This document shows, one piece after another, positions 1 through 8,380 of a DNA stretch of 64,000 nt. A model generated the notes under the pieces. It had not been told where the DNA came from. It ran no database searches and was given only the letters and a program-made list of their open reading frames with translations. The position numbers were made by a program, and so were the translations under genes. Every line of letters starts with the position of its first letter. The stretch's first letter is position 1. This DNA comes from Micrococcaceae bacterium Sec5.8 (lineage in GTDB: Bacteria > Actinomycetota > Actinomycetes > Actinomycetales > Micrococcaceae). Location: contig CP143429.1 in NCBI GenBank assembly GCA_039636775.1, positions 3,472,001 to 3,536,000 of the forward strand, in the 5' to 3' direction.

Positions 1-1443
1 CCCTCGGAACAAAGAGATGCCATTGACGCAGTCATTACCGGAGTCAACCTTCTAGGGGAGGAGCTCGGGCATATCTATGCGGATCTGGAGGAACGCGTGG
101 CCGCCCGGACGGCCATGTTGCGTCGAACGCAGGTGGAGTTGGAGCATATGGCCAAAACGGACGCCCTCACCGGTCTGGCCAACAGAACCTTGCTTAGCGA
201 GCGGATTCACGACGCCATCCGGTCCGGCACAGACAGCGGACACGCCCCGGCCGTGCTCATCCTGGACCTGGATTCGTTCAAAGCCATCAACGACACCCTG
301 GGCCACAGCGCCGGCGATGCCGTGCTGGTCGAGGTTTCCCGTCGCCTCCGCTCCGTCGTCCGGGCCTCGGACACTGTGGCCCGCCTCGGCGGAGATGAAT
401 TCGCAGCCCTCATCACCGGAGCGAGCGCGGACGAAGTCATGCTCATTGCACACCGGGCGTGGGAAGCCCTGCAGGAAGGCGTGGACATCGGAGCAGAAAC
501 GGTCTGGACCACGGGAAGCATCGGCATTTGCCTCCACAACCCGGGACGTTCGGCAGAGGACCTGATGCGGGGTGCCGATATTGCCATGTACCAGGCCAAA
601 GCCCAGGGCCGGAACGGGGTCCAACTTTTCCACCCTGACATGCTCAACGCCGTCCAGGAACGCGCCCGAATCACCGGCGAATTGCGAAAGGCAGCTTCCA
701 GCGGTCAGCTGGCGTTGCACTACCAACCGGTGGTTGAACTGGCGTCCGGCAAGATCGCCGGGGTCGAAGCACTCGTCCGGTGGCACCACCCCGTCCACGG
801 AACACTCATGCCGGACAGCTTCATAGGCATTGCGGAAGAAACAGGTCTGATCCTGGAACTGGGACGGTGGGTCCTCCACGAGGGAATAGCTCAGCTAGGC
901 CAGTGGAAACAAGAAGCCCCCCAGCTGACGGACTTCCGCTTGCACATCAACCTCTCGGCAGCCGAACTCCTCCGCAGCGACCTGCTCGCAGACGTCAACA
1001 AGACCCTGACCAAAAACGATATCGACCCCTCCCGCTTGGTCCTGGAGATCACCGAGAGCGTCCTGATGTCCCGGAAGACGGGCGAACAACAGGTACTTGA
1101 AAAACTCCGCGCCCTCGGCGTCGGACTACAGATCGACGACTTCGGCACCGGCTATTCATCCATCAGCTATCTGCGGGAAATCCCCGCCGAGACAGTCAAA
1201 GTCGACCATTCCCTGATCAAAAACCTCGAAACCGACCCCCGGCAACAGAAATTCGTCTCTGCCATCCTCCAGCTGATATCAGCAGCCGAACTCGAAGCAA
1301 TCGTCGAGGGCATCGAAACCGCCGAACAGGCCGCCCGGCTGCAAGCTATGGGCTGCCTTTACGGACAGGGCTACTACTTCGGGCGCCCCGCCCCCGCCGC
1401 GGCAATTCTCGACCGAATCAGCCGCTCCCAGCCCCGGTTGTAA
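1..1443 (+). CDS. GGDEF-EAL c-di-GMP protein, 5' end outside window
   Basis: The frame is open from base 1, so the start and any sensor domain lie upstream. The first ~45 residues (LEERVAARTAML) look like the helical linker that follows a HAMP or PAS segment. A GGDEF domain follows with an intact GGDEF motif near residue 130, and an RxxD inhibitory site (RASD) five residues before it. The EAL domain keeps EAL (EALVRW), the LEITES stretch and DDFGTG. Both active sites look complete, so the protein could make and break cyclic di-GMP; which activity dominates cannot be told from sequence. The stop is 3 nt before the next gene, suggesting co-transcription. Confidence 0.93.
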   Translation, partial: PSEQRDAIDAVITGVNLLGEELGHIYADLEERVAARTAMLRRTQVELEHMAKTDALTGLANRTLLSERIHDAIRSGTDSGHAPAVLILDLDSFKAINDTLGHSAGDAVLVEVSRRLRSVVRASDTVARLGGDEFAALITGASADEVMLIAHRAWEALQEGVDIGAETVWTTGSIGICLHNPGRSAEDLMRGADIAMYQAKAQGRNGVQLFHPDMLNAVQERARITGELRKAASSGQLALHYQPVVELASGKIAGVEALVRWHHPVHGTLMPDSFIGIAEETGLILELGRWVLHEGIAQLGQWKQEAPQLTDFRLHINLSAAELLRSDLLADVNKTLTKNDIDPSRLVLEITESVLMSRKTGEQQVLEKLRALGVGLQIDDFGTGYSSISYLREIPAETVKVDHSLIKNLETDPRQQKFVSAILQLISAAELEAIVEGIETAEQAARLQAMGCLYGQGYYFGRPAPAAAILDRISRSQPRL

Positions 1444-1446
1444 GGT

Positions 1447-2262
1447 GTGATTATGTCTAAACTATGGGACCGGATGCTGCTCGTCCCAACAGTTGTACGC
1501 CTTGCCTCCCACGCGCCAAGAAACCCGCATGCCGCTTGGGAAAAATACTGGACCGGCATACAAACCACCGGTCATGACGGAGACGTGCTCTGGGATTCCG
1601 ACTCCCCGGCCGAGCGCAAACAGTACACGGACATGGTTCTCGCGCACTTTGATCCGGCCCTTCCCGTCGTTGACATCGGCTGCGGTAACGGCACCTACAC
1701 CCGGTGGCTTGCCACTCTGTTTCCGACGGTTCTGGGCATCGATGTTTCTGCGGGCGCCATCGCGAGGGCCACCCGGGAAGCCAGGGACATCCGCAATTGT
1801 TCCTTCACAGTCCTGGACGCCACAGAGGCGGACGCCGGGGACCGCCTCCTGGAGCAGATGGGACCCGCGAACGTCTTCGTCCGCGGAGTGTTCCACGTCC
1901 TGAAACCAGGCAAACAGGCTGCGATGGCGGCAAACCTCAAAACAGTAGTCGGCAGAGCCGGACACGTGTTCCTGGCGGAAACCAATTTCCCCGGAAACAG
2001 CCTCGACTACCTGGCGGGACTTGGCGCCACAAGTGACCATGTGCCCAGTCAGCTGCAGCGGGCCCTGGAAAATCTACCCCGCCCGGGTCGTTTCGGCGCC
2101 CGGGAACGACGCAGTGTCTTTTCCGAAACGGACTGGCTCGTCATCGCGGACGGATCGGTCAACATCGACGTTGTCCCCATGAACCCCGCCGGCCACCCGC
2201 AACGGGTACCAGGTTACTTCGCCCTCATGGCCCGATGCCCACCTCCCAACGGCCGAACCTAA
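1447..2262 (+). CDS. class I SAM-dependent methyltransferase
   Basis: 271 aa from GTG; an ATG two codons later at 1453 is an equally possible start. Motif I of the Rossmann methyltransferase fold is clear (VVDIGCGNGTYTRWL), followed by the acidic motif II region (GIDVSAGAIARA). The substrate is not evident. It begins 3 nt after the GGDEF-EAL gene, so the two are probably one transcript. A 300-nt gap follows before the next gene. Confidence 0.8.
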   Translation: MIMSKLWDRMLLVPTVVRLASHAPRNPHAAWEKYWTGIQTTGHDGDVLWDSDSPAERKQYTDMVLAHFDPALPVVDIGCGNGTYTRWLATLFPTVLGIDVSAGAIARATREARDIRNCSFTVLDATEADAGDRLLEQMGPANVFVRGVFHVLKPGKQAAMAANLKTVVGRAGHVFLAETNFPGNSLDYLAGLGATSDHVPSQLQRALENLPRPGRFGARERRSVFSETDWLVIADGSVNIDVVPMNPAGHPQRVPGYFALMARCPPPNGRT

Positions 2263-2367
2263 CCTCACGCACAACCGTCCACCCCTGCACTGATCGGTTG
2301 GCCGCCGGGGATTCGCAGGGCCCCTCGATGAGCGCCCGGAATAACTGAAGCGGTCGGGCAGCAAAGT

Positions 2368-2409
2368 CCCGCGAGGTTACACCACGCTAATGGACGTAAC
2401 CTCCGCGGG
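2368..2409. other. long imperfect stem-loop in the 2263-2584 intergenic region
   Basis: The arms CCCGCG-AGGTTAC (2368-2380) and GTAACCTCCGCGGG (2396-2409) pair along 13 bp with one bulged G and a 15-nt loop. There is no T-run on either side, so it is a poor intrinsic terminator. A second inverted repeat, CCACGGG/CCCGTGG, lies at 2489-2495/2514-2520. The rest of 2263-2584 shows no gene. It could be a leader structure, an operator or a factor-dependent terminator. Confidence 0.4.
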
Positions 2410-2484
2410 GCGGCATGCCCAGCCAGCTAGCCGGCCGCTGCCTCGCGACGAATTCGGAAGCATTTGACCCGAACGCCGAGTGGG

Positions 2485-2511
2485 CAGTCCACGGGGGCGG
2501 GCGTGCCGAAT
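2485..2511 (+). promoter_or_regulatory. candidate SigK-type promoter of cupredoxin gene
   Basis: CAGTCC (2485-2490), a 15-nt spacer, then CCGAAT (2506-2511), about 70 nt before the start codon. The -10-like hexamer matches the mycobacterial SigK -10 as I remember it (CCATCC-N17-CCGAAT). The -35-like hexamer and the spacing recur exactly before the CHRD gene. A sigK-like gene is 3 kb away. This is inference from similarity. Confidence 0.4.
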
Positions 2512-2584
2512 AGCCCGTGGGGTAGTTTCCTGATGGGCGCGCCGTCTGGCGCGTGGAGGTCACATCCCTTTGGAAGGGATTGTC

Positions 2585-2989
2585 ATGAAAATAATCAATA
2601 GAGTCTTGGTCGTGGCGGCGGCAGTGTCGTTGGCCGGGATAAGCGGATGCGCAGCTCAGGGTGGAGGACAGTCCGCTCCGCAGGCCGCCGCCAGCAGCAG
2701 CAGCGCTTCTGCCCCGTCTGCAGCTGCTTCGGCGCAGTCCGGTGAAACTGTCATCACGATCAAGGACTTCGCCTTCGTGGTTCCCGCGTCGGTGAAGCCG
2801 GGGGCTATGGTGACGGTAACAAACGCGGACAGCGCACCGCATACGGTCACTGCAAAAGGCGAAGGCGGTTTTGACGTTGAAGTCCCGGCCGGTGGAACGG
2901 TGGTCTTCAAGGCTCCGGACTCCCCGGGTGAGTACGGGATTATTTGCAGCTTTCATCCGCAGATGACCGGGAAGCTGGTCGTGAAATGA
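2585..2989 (+). CDS. cupredoxin-like lipoprotein (1)
   Basis: 134 aa. ATG 2585 is preferred over TTG 2570, which would put residues before the signal peptide; GGAAGGG sits just upstream. The lipoprotein signal ends at ISGC with lipidated Cys22, followed by a Ser/Ala-rich linker. The C-terminal half is a plastocyanin/azurin-like domain with the four type-1 copper ligands in order: H86, C121, H124 and M127 (CSFHPQM). It is probably an outer-face copper or electron-transfer protein. It overlaps the next gene by ATGA. A second, diverged cupredoxin is at 4680. Confidence 0.85.
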   Translation: MKIINRVLVVAAAVSLAGISGCAAQGGGQSAPQAAASSSSASAPSAAASAQSGETVITIKDFAFVVPASVKPGAMVTVTNADSAPHTVTAKGEGGFDVEVPAGGTVVFKAPDSPGEYGIICSFHPQMTGKLVVK

Positions 2990-3462
2990 ACCGTCCGGAA
3001 CTACCACCAACGAACCGGACGCGCGCCTCATGGGTGTTGCGAGTTTGTGTCGGGGCCACCCTGCTGGTCAGTGCCGTGATCCATGTCCAGCTTGCCCCGG
3101 GTTATCAGCAGGCAGCCCCCGGCGGCATCGGACAAGGAACCCTGTTCATTGCCCAGGCCGGAGCCGCGGCCCTGGCCGGGGCGTTTGTGTTGCTCAGAGG
3201 CTCCCGTGCCACTTTCGCGGCCGCCGCTGTGGTGGCGTTGTCGTCCTTGGCCGCCGTCATGCTCTACCGGTATGTCCAGGTCCCCGCCCTCGGGCCGCTG
3301 CCGTCGATGTACGAACCGGTCTGGTACGCGGCCAAGGTCATCACGGCGGTCGCCGAGGGGGCCGCCGGCGCTCTGGCGCTGACCGGATACGCCCAGCTTC
3401 ACACGACACGACCCGGAACGGGGACGGCGGCCCGGGGCCGCCGAGGGGCTTCAACTGCCTGA
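2986..3462 (+). CDS. small four-helix membrane protein
   Basis: 158 aa. ATG 2986 overlaps the cupredoxin stop in ATGA, so translation is probably coupled. About four hydrophobic helices are visible (residues ~13-32, 45-65, 70-90 and 105-130), with a basic, low-complexity tail. I do not recognise the family. Pairing with an exported cupredoxin suggests a role in copper or electron transfer at the membrane, which is inference only. Confidence 0.7.
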   Translation: MNRPELPPTNRTRASWVLRVCVGATLLVSAVIHVQLAPGYQQAAPGGIGQGTLFIAQAGAAALAGAFVLLRGSRATFAAAAVVALSSLAAVMLYRYVQVPALGPLPSMYEPVWYAAKVITAVAEGAAGALALTGYAQLHTTRPGTGTAARGRRGASTA

Positions 3463-3555
3463 GAGTGCGGCGCAGCCGCCACCCTTGAACATCTCCTGGT
3501 GTTTGCGCTGCCGGACCCGGGCCGAAAGACGTTGTGGTCCACACCACAGTCACTC

Positions 3556-3582
3556 CAGTCCACCTGCTGTTCGGCTCCGAAG
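3556..3582 (+). promoter_or_regulatory. candidate SigK-type promoter of CHRD gene
   Basis: CAGTCC (3556-3561), a 15-nt spacer, then CCGAAG (3577-3582), about 60 nt before the CHRD start codon. Same -35-like hexamer and spacing as the candidate at 2485-2511; the -10-like hexamer differs in its last base. GTAC follows the CGAA core, as in the duplicated lipoprotein promoter. Confidence 0.4.
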
Positions 3583-3642
3583 TACCACTGGCCCCTTCCG
3601 GGGCGCGAACATTACACGCGCGTGTATGAGGAGATTTATTCA

Positions 3643-4422
3643 ATGAAGAAGACCCTTCGCCTTTTGGCAGTCCCCACCCTGGCCCTGGCCGCCCTGGCGG
3701 TTTCCGGTTCGCCCGCTATGGCCCACAACGGTGAGGACCACTCCTACCAGTCCACGCTGGGCCAGGTTAACGGCAGCACAGGCGCCGGCACCATCACAGT
3801 CGATGTCACGGGCAACCAGGCCCACGTCGTCCTGAAGGTATCGGGCATGCCCGCGACGTTCATGGACGCCCCGTACCCGCACGTCCAGCACATCCACGGC
3901 GGAGCCCAGGGCACCTGCCCGGCACCCACCGCGGATAAGGACGGCGACAAGGTCATCTCCACCACCGAAGGCGCCCCGTTCTACGGCGGAATCGTCACCA
4001 CCCTGTCCACCAGCGGCGACACCAGCCCCGCGGCCGGCCTTGACCTGAAAGTCGGCGGCCAGGGCGCGTCCTACACCGTTGACCGGACGTTCGAACTGAA
4101 TGCCGAGACCAAGACGGCCCTGGAAGCCGGCACCGCCGTGGTCGTTGTCCACGGCCTTGATCCGGCCACCCTGAGCGCGGCAGGGCAGGCCGCCAAGTCC
4201 GACCTCGCCCCGACGCTTCCGCTGGCCGCCACGTCCCCCGCACTGTGCGGGACCCTGACCGCGGGCCAGATGAAGATGCCGGCCGGCGGCGCTGACACCG
4301 GCGTCTCCCAGGAAACCGGAACCGACACCGGCGCCCTCGCCGTCGGTGGCGGCCTCGCCCTGGTCGCCCTCGCCGGCGGAGCCTACGTGGTCCGCCGCCG
4401 CACCGCCGGTGCAGCGGCCTAA
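3643..4422 (+). CDS. secreted CHRD-domain protein with C-terminal membrane anchor
   Basis: 259 aa. The ATG at 3643 follows GAGGAG and begins a Sec signal peptide ending around AMA-HNGED. The mature part matches the CHRD fold (HIHGG, then GTCPAP...DKDGDKVISTTEGAPFYG, and VVVVHGLD). The C-terminus has a hydrophobic stretch and a basic RRRTAGAAA tail, like a sortase substrate but with no recognisable LPXTG motif. A class F sortase remnant follows directly, so wall anchoring may have been lost. Confidence 0.82.
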   Translation: MKKTLRLLAVPTLALAALAVSGSPAMAHNGEDHSYQSTLGQVNGSTGAGTITVDVTGNQAHVVLKVSGMPATFMDAPYPHVQHIHGGAQGTCPAPTADKDGDKVISTTEGAPFYGGIVTTLSTSGDTSPAAGLDLKVGGQGASYTVDRTFELNAETKTALEAGTAVVVVHGLDPATLSAAGQAAKSDLAPTLPLAATSPALCGTLTAGQMKMPAGGADTGVSQETGTDTGALAVGGGLALVALAGGAYVVRRRTAGAAA

Positions 4423-4446
4423 GCACCGGCCGTTCGGATCACTACT

Positions 4447-4683
4447 GTGAGAACCAAGAATCCCGGCCGCCATGAAGGCCTCCGTGCCGCCACGGCGGCC
4501 GGGGTTCTGCTCCTGCAGCCTTACAACGGCGCACCCGCCGGCTGGTACAACGGCTCCCCCACCCCCGGAGAACGCGGCCCCTCCGTCATGCTGGGCCACG
4601 TCAACGCCCTCGGTGGAGCCACCGGAGTCTTCGCAGACCTGCACAAACTCACCCCGCCCTTCCCACGAAAGGTTTACTCATGA
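4447..4683 (+). pseudogene. remnant of class F sortase
   Basis: A 78-codon frame from GTG. After a short N-terminal leader it reads AGWYNGSPTPGERGPSVMLG, then HVNALGGATGVFADLHKL. This is the central block of class F sortases, including the catalytic His of the GHV motif. The region normally lying between the leader and GWY (about 100 residues) is missing, as is everything after DLHKL, including the catalytic Cys and Arg. The frame then runs into PPFPRKVYS and stops inside the start codon of the next gene. It cannot be an active transpeptidase; a new role for the short product is not excluded. Confidence 0.75.
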
Positions 4684-5126
4684 AGAAAAACATCAACACA
4701 CCTTGGGCGCTCGGACTCGCGGCAGCAGCGGTGGCGGTGCTGGCCCTTTCCGGCTGTGGGAGCCCTGGCGTTTCCGGGCCTTCCACGGCAGCTGCACCAT
4801 CAGCGGCAGAAGGTTCAACATCGGCTCCGCCCACGATGAGGACCTCCCCTTCCAACCCGGAGTCCTCATCGCCGGCAGCGGTTCCGGCAGAAATCATGAT
4901 CAAGGGTTTCAAATACCAGGGCGCGGAAACCGTGAGCCCGGGAACGGTGGTCGCGGTCACCAACGAGGACATCGAAGCTCACAGCATCACTGCGGACACC
5001 GGCGCCGCGTTCGACACGACCATCAAGGCTGGCGCCGGCACCTTCACCGCCCCGATCGAACCCGGGACCTACCCGTACCACTGCATTTTCCACGGCAACA
5101 TGCACGGCACCATCACCGTAAAATAG
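4680..5126 (+). CDS. cupredoxin-like lipoprotein (2)
   Basis: 148 aa, starting ATG 4680 after GAAAGG and overlapping the sortase remnant by ATGA. The lipoprotein signal ends LSGC with Cys26, then a Ser/Pro/Ala linker to about residue 70. The copper domain keeps all four type-1 ligands: H101, C135, H138 and M141 (CIFHGNM). It resembles the protein at 2585 in layout but is clearly diverged, so it is a paralogue and not a recent copy. The 282 nt after it show no gene. Confidence 0.85.
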   Translation: MKKNINTPWALGLAAAAVAVLALSGCGSPGVSGPSTAAAPSAAEGSTSAPPTMRTSPSNPESSSPAAVPAEIMIKGFKYQGAETVSPGTVVAVTNEDIEAHSITADTGAAFDTTIKAGAGTFTAPIEPGTYPYHCIFHGNMHGTITVK

Positions 5127-5408
5127 CCCTGCACGGGATCCGTCTGACCTCTCGCCACAATTCTGCGCAGGGACCGGCGCAAGACTGCATGTCCCGGCTG
5201 AAAATATTCCTCAGCGGACGGCGGCTGGCTGCTTCCTTTCCCGGTGACCCAGGGATTAGCGGCCGGCGCGGCGGGCACGGTGACTGCCTCTTCTTCCGGA
5301 TGTTAACTGGCTCAGAGCAGTGCTGGACTTGAGCTCTGAGTTTGCCGATCGCTGCCGAGACCCCGCACTGACTACACCGGCTTTCAAGACCCTTGCGAAC
5401 GGAGGACA

Positions 5409-6032
5409 TTATTCTCGGGTTGGTCCGTTCCATTCGTCGCTTGGCTTTCCCGGTTCGAGTTGCATCCTTAGCCGGTGAAGGCCGTCCCTGATTCTGGATT
5501 TGATTGTGGGCAACGGTACAGCGAGTTTCACGGAGATCTGTCGGTGGGTCAAAGCTCCGAAGTAGGCGAGGATGATGGATTCGCGTTGCAGTGACGAGAG
5601 GGCTGCGAGTGATGTGATGAGGATCCGGGCATCCATCCTGTCCGCCACAGCGTCGAAGACACCGTCATAAGCGGTCGGCGCCGTGGCTGCCCACCTGTTG
5701 TCCCGGTTGCGGCTACTTTGGCTTGCCCGGACTTTGTCGACTGCCCGTCGGTGCGCGATGGTCATCAGCCAGGCCATCGGTGTGCCGCTGGCCTGCTGGT
5801 ATTTGGCTGCATCCTGCCAGACGACGATGAATATTTCCTGAACCACTTCCTCGCTGAGATCCGGATCGATGAGGACCCGGCGGACCAGTCCTGACACTTG
5901 TCGAGAGGTGTGGCGGTAAAACTCACTGAATGCCTGGTGATCGCCCTGTGCGGTGCGCAACAGCAGACCCACGAGACAGTCCCGAGCCTGTTCGGTCGGT
6001 GGTGAAACATCCTGCTCAGCTGAGCGGTCCAT
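5409..6032 (-). CDS. sigK: ECF sigma factor, SigK-like
   Basis: 207 aa from ATG 6032, which has GAAGG just upstream; an in-frame extension to 6155 lacks sigma-factor character. Region 2 is recognisable (FSEFYRHTSRQV...SEEVVQEIFIVVW...WLMTIAHRRAVDKVR), as is region 4 (LSSLQRESIILAYFGALTHR...LPTIKSRIRDGLHRLR). The best family guess is SigK. SigK is normally followed by the anti-sigma gene rskA, but here the 3' side runs into the cupredoxin gene on the other strand. The symbol rests on resemblance only. Confidence 0.8.
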   Translation of the reverse strand: MDRSAEQDVSPPTEQARDCLVGLLLRTAQGDHQAFSEFYRHTSRQVSGLVRRVLIDPDLSEEVVQEIFIVVWQDAAKYQQASGTPMAWLMTIAHRRAVDKVRASQSSRNRDNRWAATAPTAYDGVFDAVADRMDARILITSLAALSSLQRESIILAYFGALTHRQISVKLAVPLPTIKSRIRDGLHRLRMQLEPGKPSDEWNGPTRE

Positions 6033-6165
6033 GGCGCCTTCAGATTTTGGATAGGACAACCAGGGGTGGACTGCCGGTCTTGCGTGCAAGCACTCCGTCA
6101 TATCGCCCTGCCAGCGGTATCGCCGGTCGCGAGAGCATTGGTTGAATCGCTCCAACCGTAGGTAA

Positions 6166-6211
6166 AACGCTCGTTCTCACATCGCTTGCCTTAGACTAGA
6201 GAACGTTCGTT
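6166..6211. promoter_or_regulatory. paired TetR-type operator candidates
   Basis: Two sites of the form AACG-NN-CGTT: AACGCTCGTT (6166-6175) and AACGTTCGTT (6202-6211), 36 bp apart centre to centre. They lie between the divergent sigma-factor and TetR genes. Short AACG/CGTT palindromes are common TetR operators, so self-repression is likely, with possible effect on the sigma gene. Confidence 0.5.
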
Positions 6212-6246
6212 ATCTTGGCAAGTGGACAGAGGGGAAAGGTATCGGC

Positions 6247-6891
6247 ATGTCCGCAATGAAGGGTGCCGGGCCGGCGCGGCCGGCCGCTGAAAGACCGGAT
6301 GATGCCGCCTCCAAGGATCTGGTCCTTGCCGTCGCGGGGAAGCTTTTCTATGCCCGGGGTTTCACGTCGGTGGGGATGGATGAGCTCCGGACCGAATCGG
6401 GCATTCCGCTCAAACGCCTCTACCGCTTGTTTCCTTCTAAAGAAGTCATCATAAAAGAAGTACTGTTTGGCTGGCAGCGGATGTGGACGGAGGGGGTCAC
6501 CGCCCAGGTTGAATCAACCCAGGTGCCCCGGGAACGGCTGCTTGCTGTCTACGATTTCCTGGCGGCCTGGTTCACCTCCGAAGGATTCCGAGGGTGCGCT
6601 TTCATCAACTCATTTGGAGAAGCAGGCGGCGCGTCCGGGGACATCACGGAAATCATCAGGCAACAGAAGAGGCAGTTTCAGGGTTATTTGGCGCAACTTG
6701 CGGACGAAGCCGGGGCCCCCGCTTCGCTGGCGCCGCAACTGGCAATTCTCGCGGAAGGCGCAATAACCACAGCAGCGATTGCTGCCAGCGACGAACCCGC
6801 GCGGCAGGCACGGGCGGCGGCCGAAATCCTCATTGACGTGGCGTTGCCGGGCAACCTGGACCATCCCCTCCACCAACGCCCCACCTCGTAA
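6247..6891 (+). CDS. TetR/AcrR family transcriptional regulator
   Basis: 214 aa from ATG after GGGGAAAGG. The N-terminal helix-turn-helix is typical (LFYARGFTSVGMDELRTESGIPLKRLYRLFPSKEVII), about residues 35-70. The C-terminal ligand domain contains FRGCAFINSFGEAG, close to the CxFxN motif of a TetR group often linked to thiol or electrophile stress. It is divergent from the sigma-factor gene, with two AACGNNCGTT sites between them. About 220 nt of unassigned sequence follow. Confidence 0.88.
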   Translation: MSAMKGAGPARPAAERPDDAASKDLVLAVAGKLFYARGFTSVGMDELRTESGIPLKRLYRLFPSKEVIIKEVLFGWQRMWTEGVTAQVESTQVPRERLLAVYDFLAAWFTSEGFRGCAFINSFGEAGGASGDITEIIRQQKRQFQGYLAQLADEAGAPASLAPQLAILAEGAITTAAIAASDEPARQARAAAEILIDVALPGNLDHPLHQRPTS

Positions 6892-7112
6892 CAAAGTCAG
6901 CGGCGCGGCTTGGCTTAGAGAAAAGACGTCGCAATTACGGGCCGGGACGTCCGAAACAAGGCGGGCACGCCGTTTTGCGCGGGGCACGATCGGGATTACG
7001 GCGGGTCACCTCGCAGCTCGCCCGGTGCCACCCAACTCCCTGCGAACGGGATCCGTCGTATTCGTCCCAGCACCGGCAGGCTTGGCGCCGTTTCAAAGAT
7101 TTGTCGGCTTCC

Positions 7113-8011
7113 CTAGCCTTCGAACTGACGGCTGATGAAAGCGGACATCCCTGGGACGGTGAAGCGTACGGCTCCGTTCTCGGGTGCGTAGATCAACCCT
7201 CTGCCGATGAGGTTGGATCGGGCCACCGTGAGTTGGCTGGCTGCTCTGTTCAGTCGTGAGGCGACCTGGGCGGTAGACGATATCTCGTCGTGGTCTTAGG
7301 CCACGGCACGGAGATACTATCGCTGGGCCGGGGTCGCCCTTCGCCAACGGGACCTGAAGAATCCTGCGTCCAGTTGTTCTGTGCCCAATTCGATGGCCAG
7401 CCGGGCATCGTCGAGGTTAACTGTCTTGCTGGAGGAAACGTCCCAGGCTGTTTTGCCGTAGGCCTGAAGGAAGAAGGGGTATCCGTCGGCTGCGGTGACG
7501 AGGGCCCAGAGTGCGTCTGCGTCCAAGTGAGCGTCTAACCGGTTCATGGGGACGCTGATGGCGTCGGCCGCTGATGCTTGATCAAGTGCTCCGATAGTGC
7601 GGTAGTCAAATAGACGCCCGGACTATGATCCGGTGACACTTAGCTTTCCGGGCAGATCGGGCAGCCCGACCCCGAGAATGCAGAACGGCCAGCCGTTCTT
7701 TCCCGCCAGATGCTGGACTGAATTAATGCTCCAAGCAGCTTCTCGTCGAGGTCCTGCATCTCATCGATGAAGATCCCGAAGCCGGCGTCACTCTTAGCCA
7801 TGGCGGTTGCAAGGTCTTCAACGAGCTCCTCAAGGTCGATGTCCAGATTCCCGGAATCCGCTCTGCCTTCCGTGGTGCCGAGCGTGACCGAGATGCCGGT
7901 AAAGCCGAGAGTGACATTGAAGGATCCGATGCTGCCCAAAATGTCGTTGACGTATCCCCACTCGGATTTTGTCCACCGTCGTCGGGCTGCGGATTTAATG
8001 GCCCTGGCCAA
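7113..8011 (-). pseudogene. broken ATP-binding protein (AAA-type)
   Basis: Read on the minus strand, the pieces of one ATPase family are visible: ARAIKSAARRRWTKSEWGYV, then GFGIFIDEMQDLDEKLLGAL (Walker-B-like), RLFDYRTIGALDQ, DGYPFFLQAYGKTAWDV and a C-terminal winged-helix part ending FTVPGMSAFISRQ. The N-terminus with Walker A is missing. A frameshift near 7715 and in-frame stops (around 7620, TAG at 7317 and TAA shortly after) break it. The 8012-8206 stretch upstream shows no gene. Confidence 0.75.
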
Positions 8012-8250
8012 CTTCTACCGCGTTGACTTCCGCCCTTTCGGGGACGGCCGTGCCTCCATCTGATACCTATTTTTTTATGTAACCCCCTGGCAACTCGCAA
8101 TGGCCGGACGAGCCGGTCACCCTCCGATGCACCGGCAGACGCCCAGCGTCGAGGAGGAAGAAGCCCAAGAGGAACCCGCGGTCAGGTCCCTGAACTGGTG
8201 CGGCCTGGTGGTGTGGTTGGGTAACGGGTTGGTGTCGGTTCGGTGGTGAC

Positions 8251-8278
8251 CCATCCGGGGTGGGGTGTGCTCTCGAAG
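8251..8278 (+). promoter_or_regulatory. candidate SigK-type promoter of lipoprotein A
   Basis: CCATCC (8251-8256), a 16-nt spacer, then TCGAAG (8273-8278), about 100 nt before the start codon. CCATCC is the mycobacterial SigK -35 as I recall it, and CGAAGTAC is shared with the candidate before the CHRD gene. The same sequence is present in the right repeat. Confidence 0.4.
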
Positions 8279-8380
8279 TACTCCTGACAGACCAAGCCGG
8301 ACCCGCCCGAAAATGTCAGGCCGTGCATCACGGCCGCGGGATCGGCATCATCCACTGAAACACTTTCAAGGAGCACTCCC

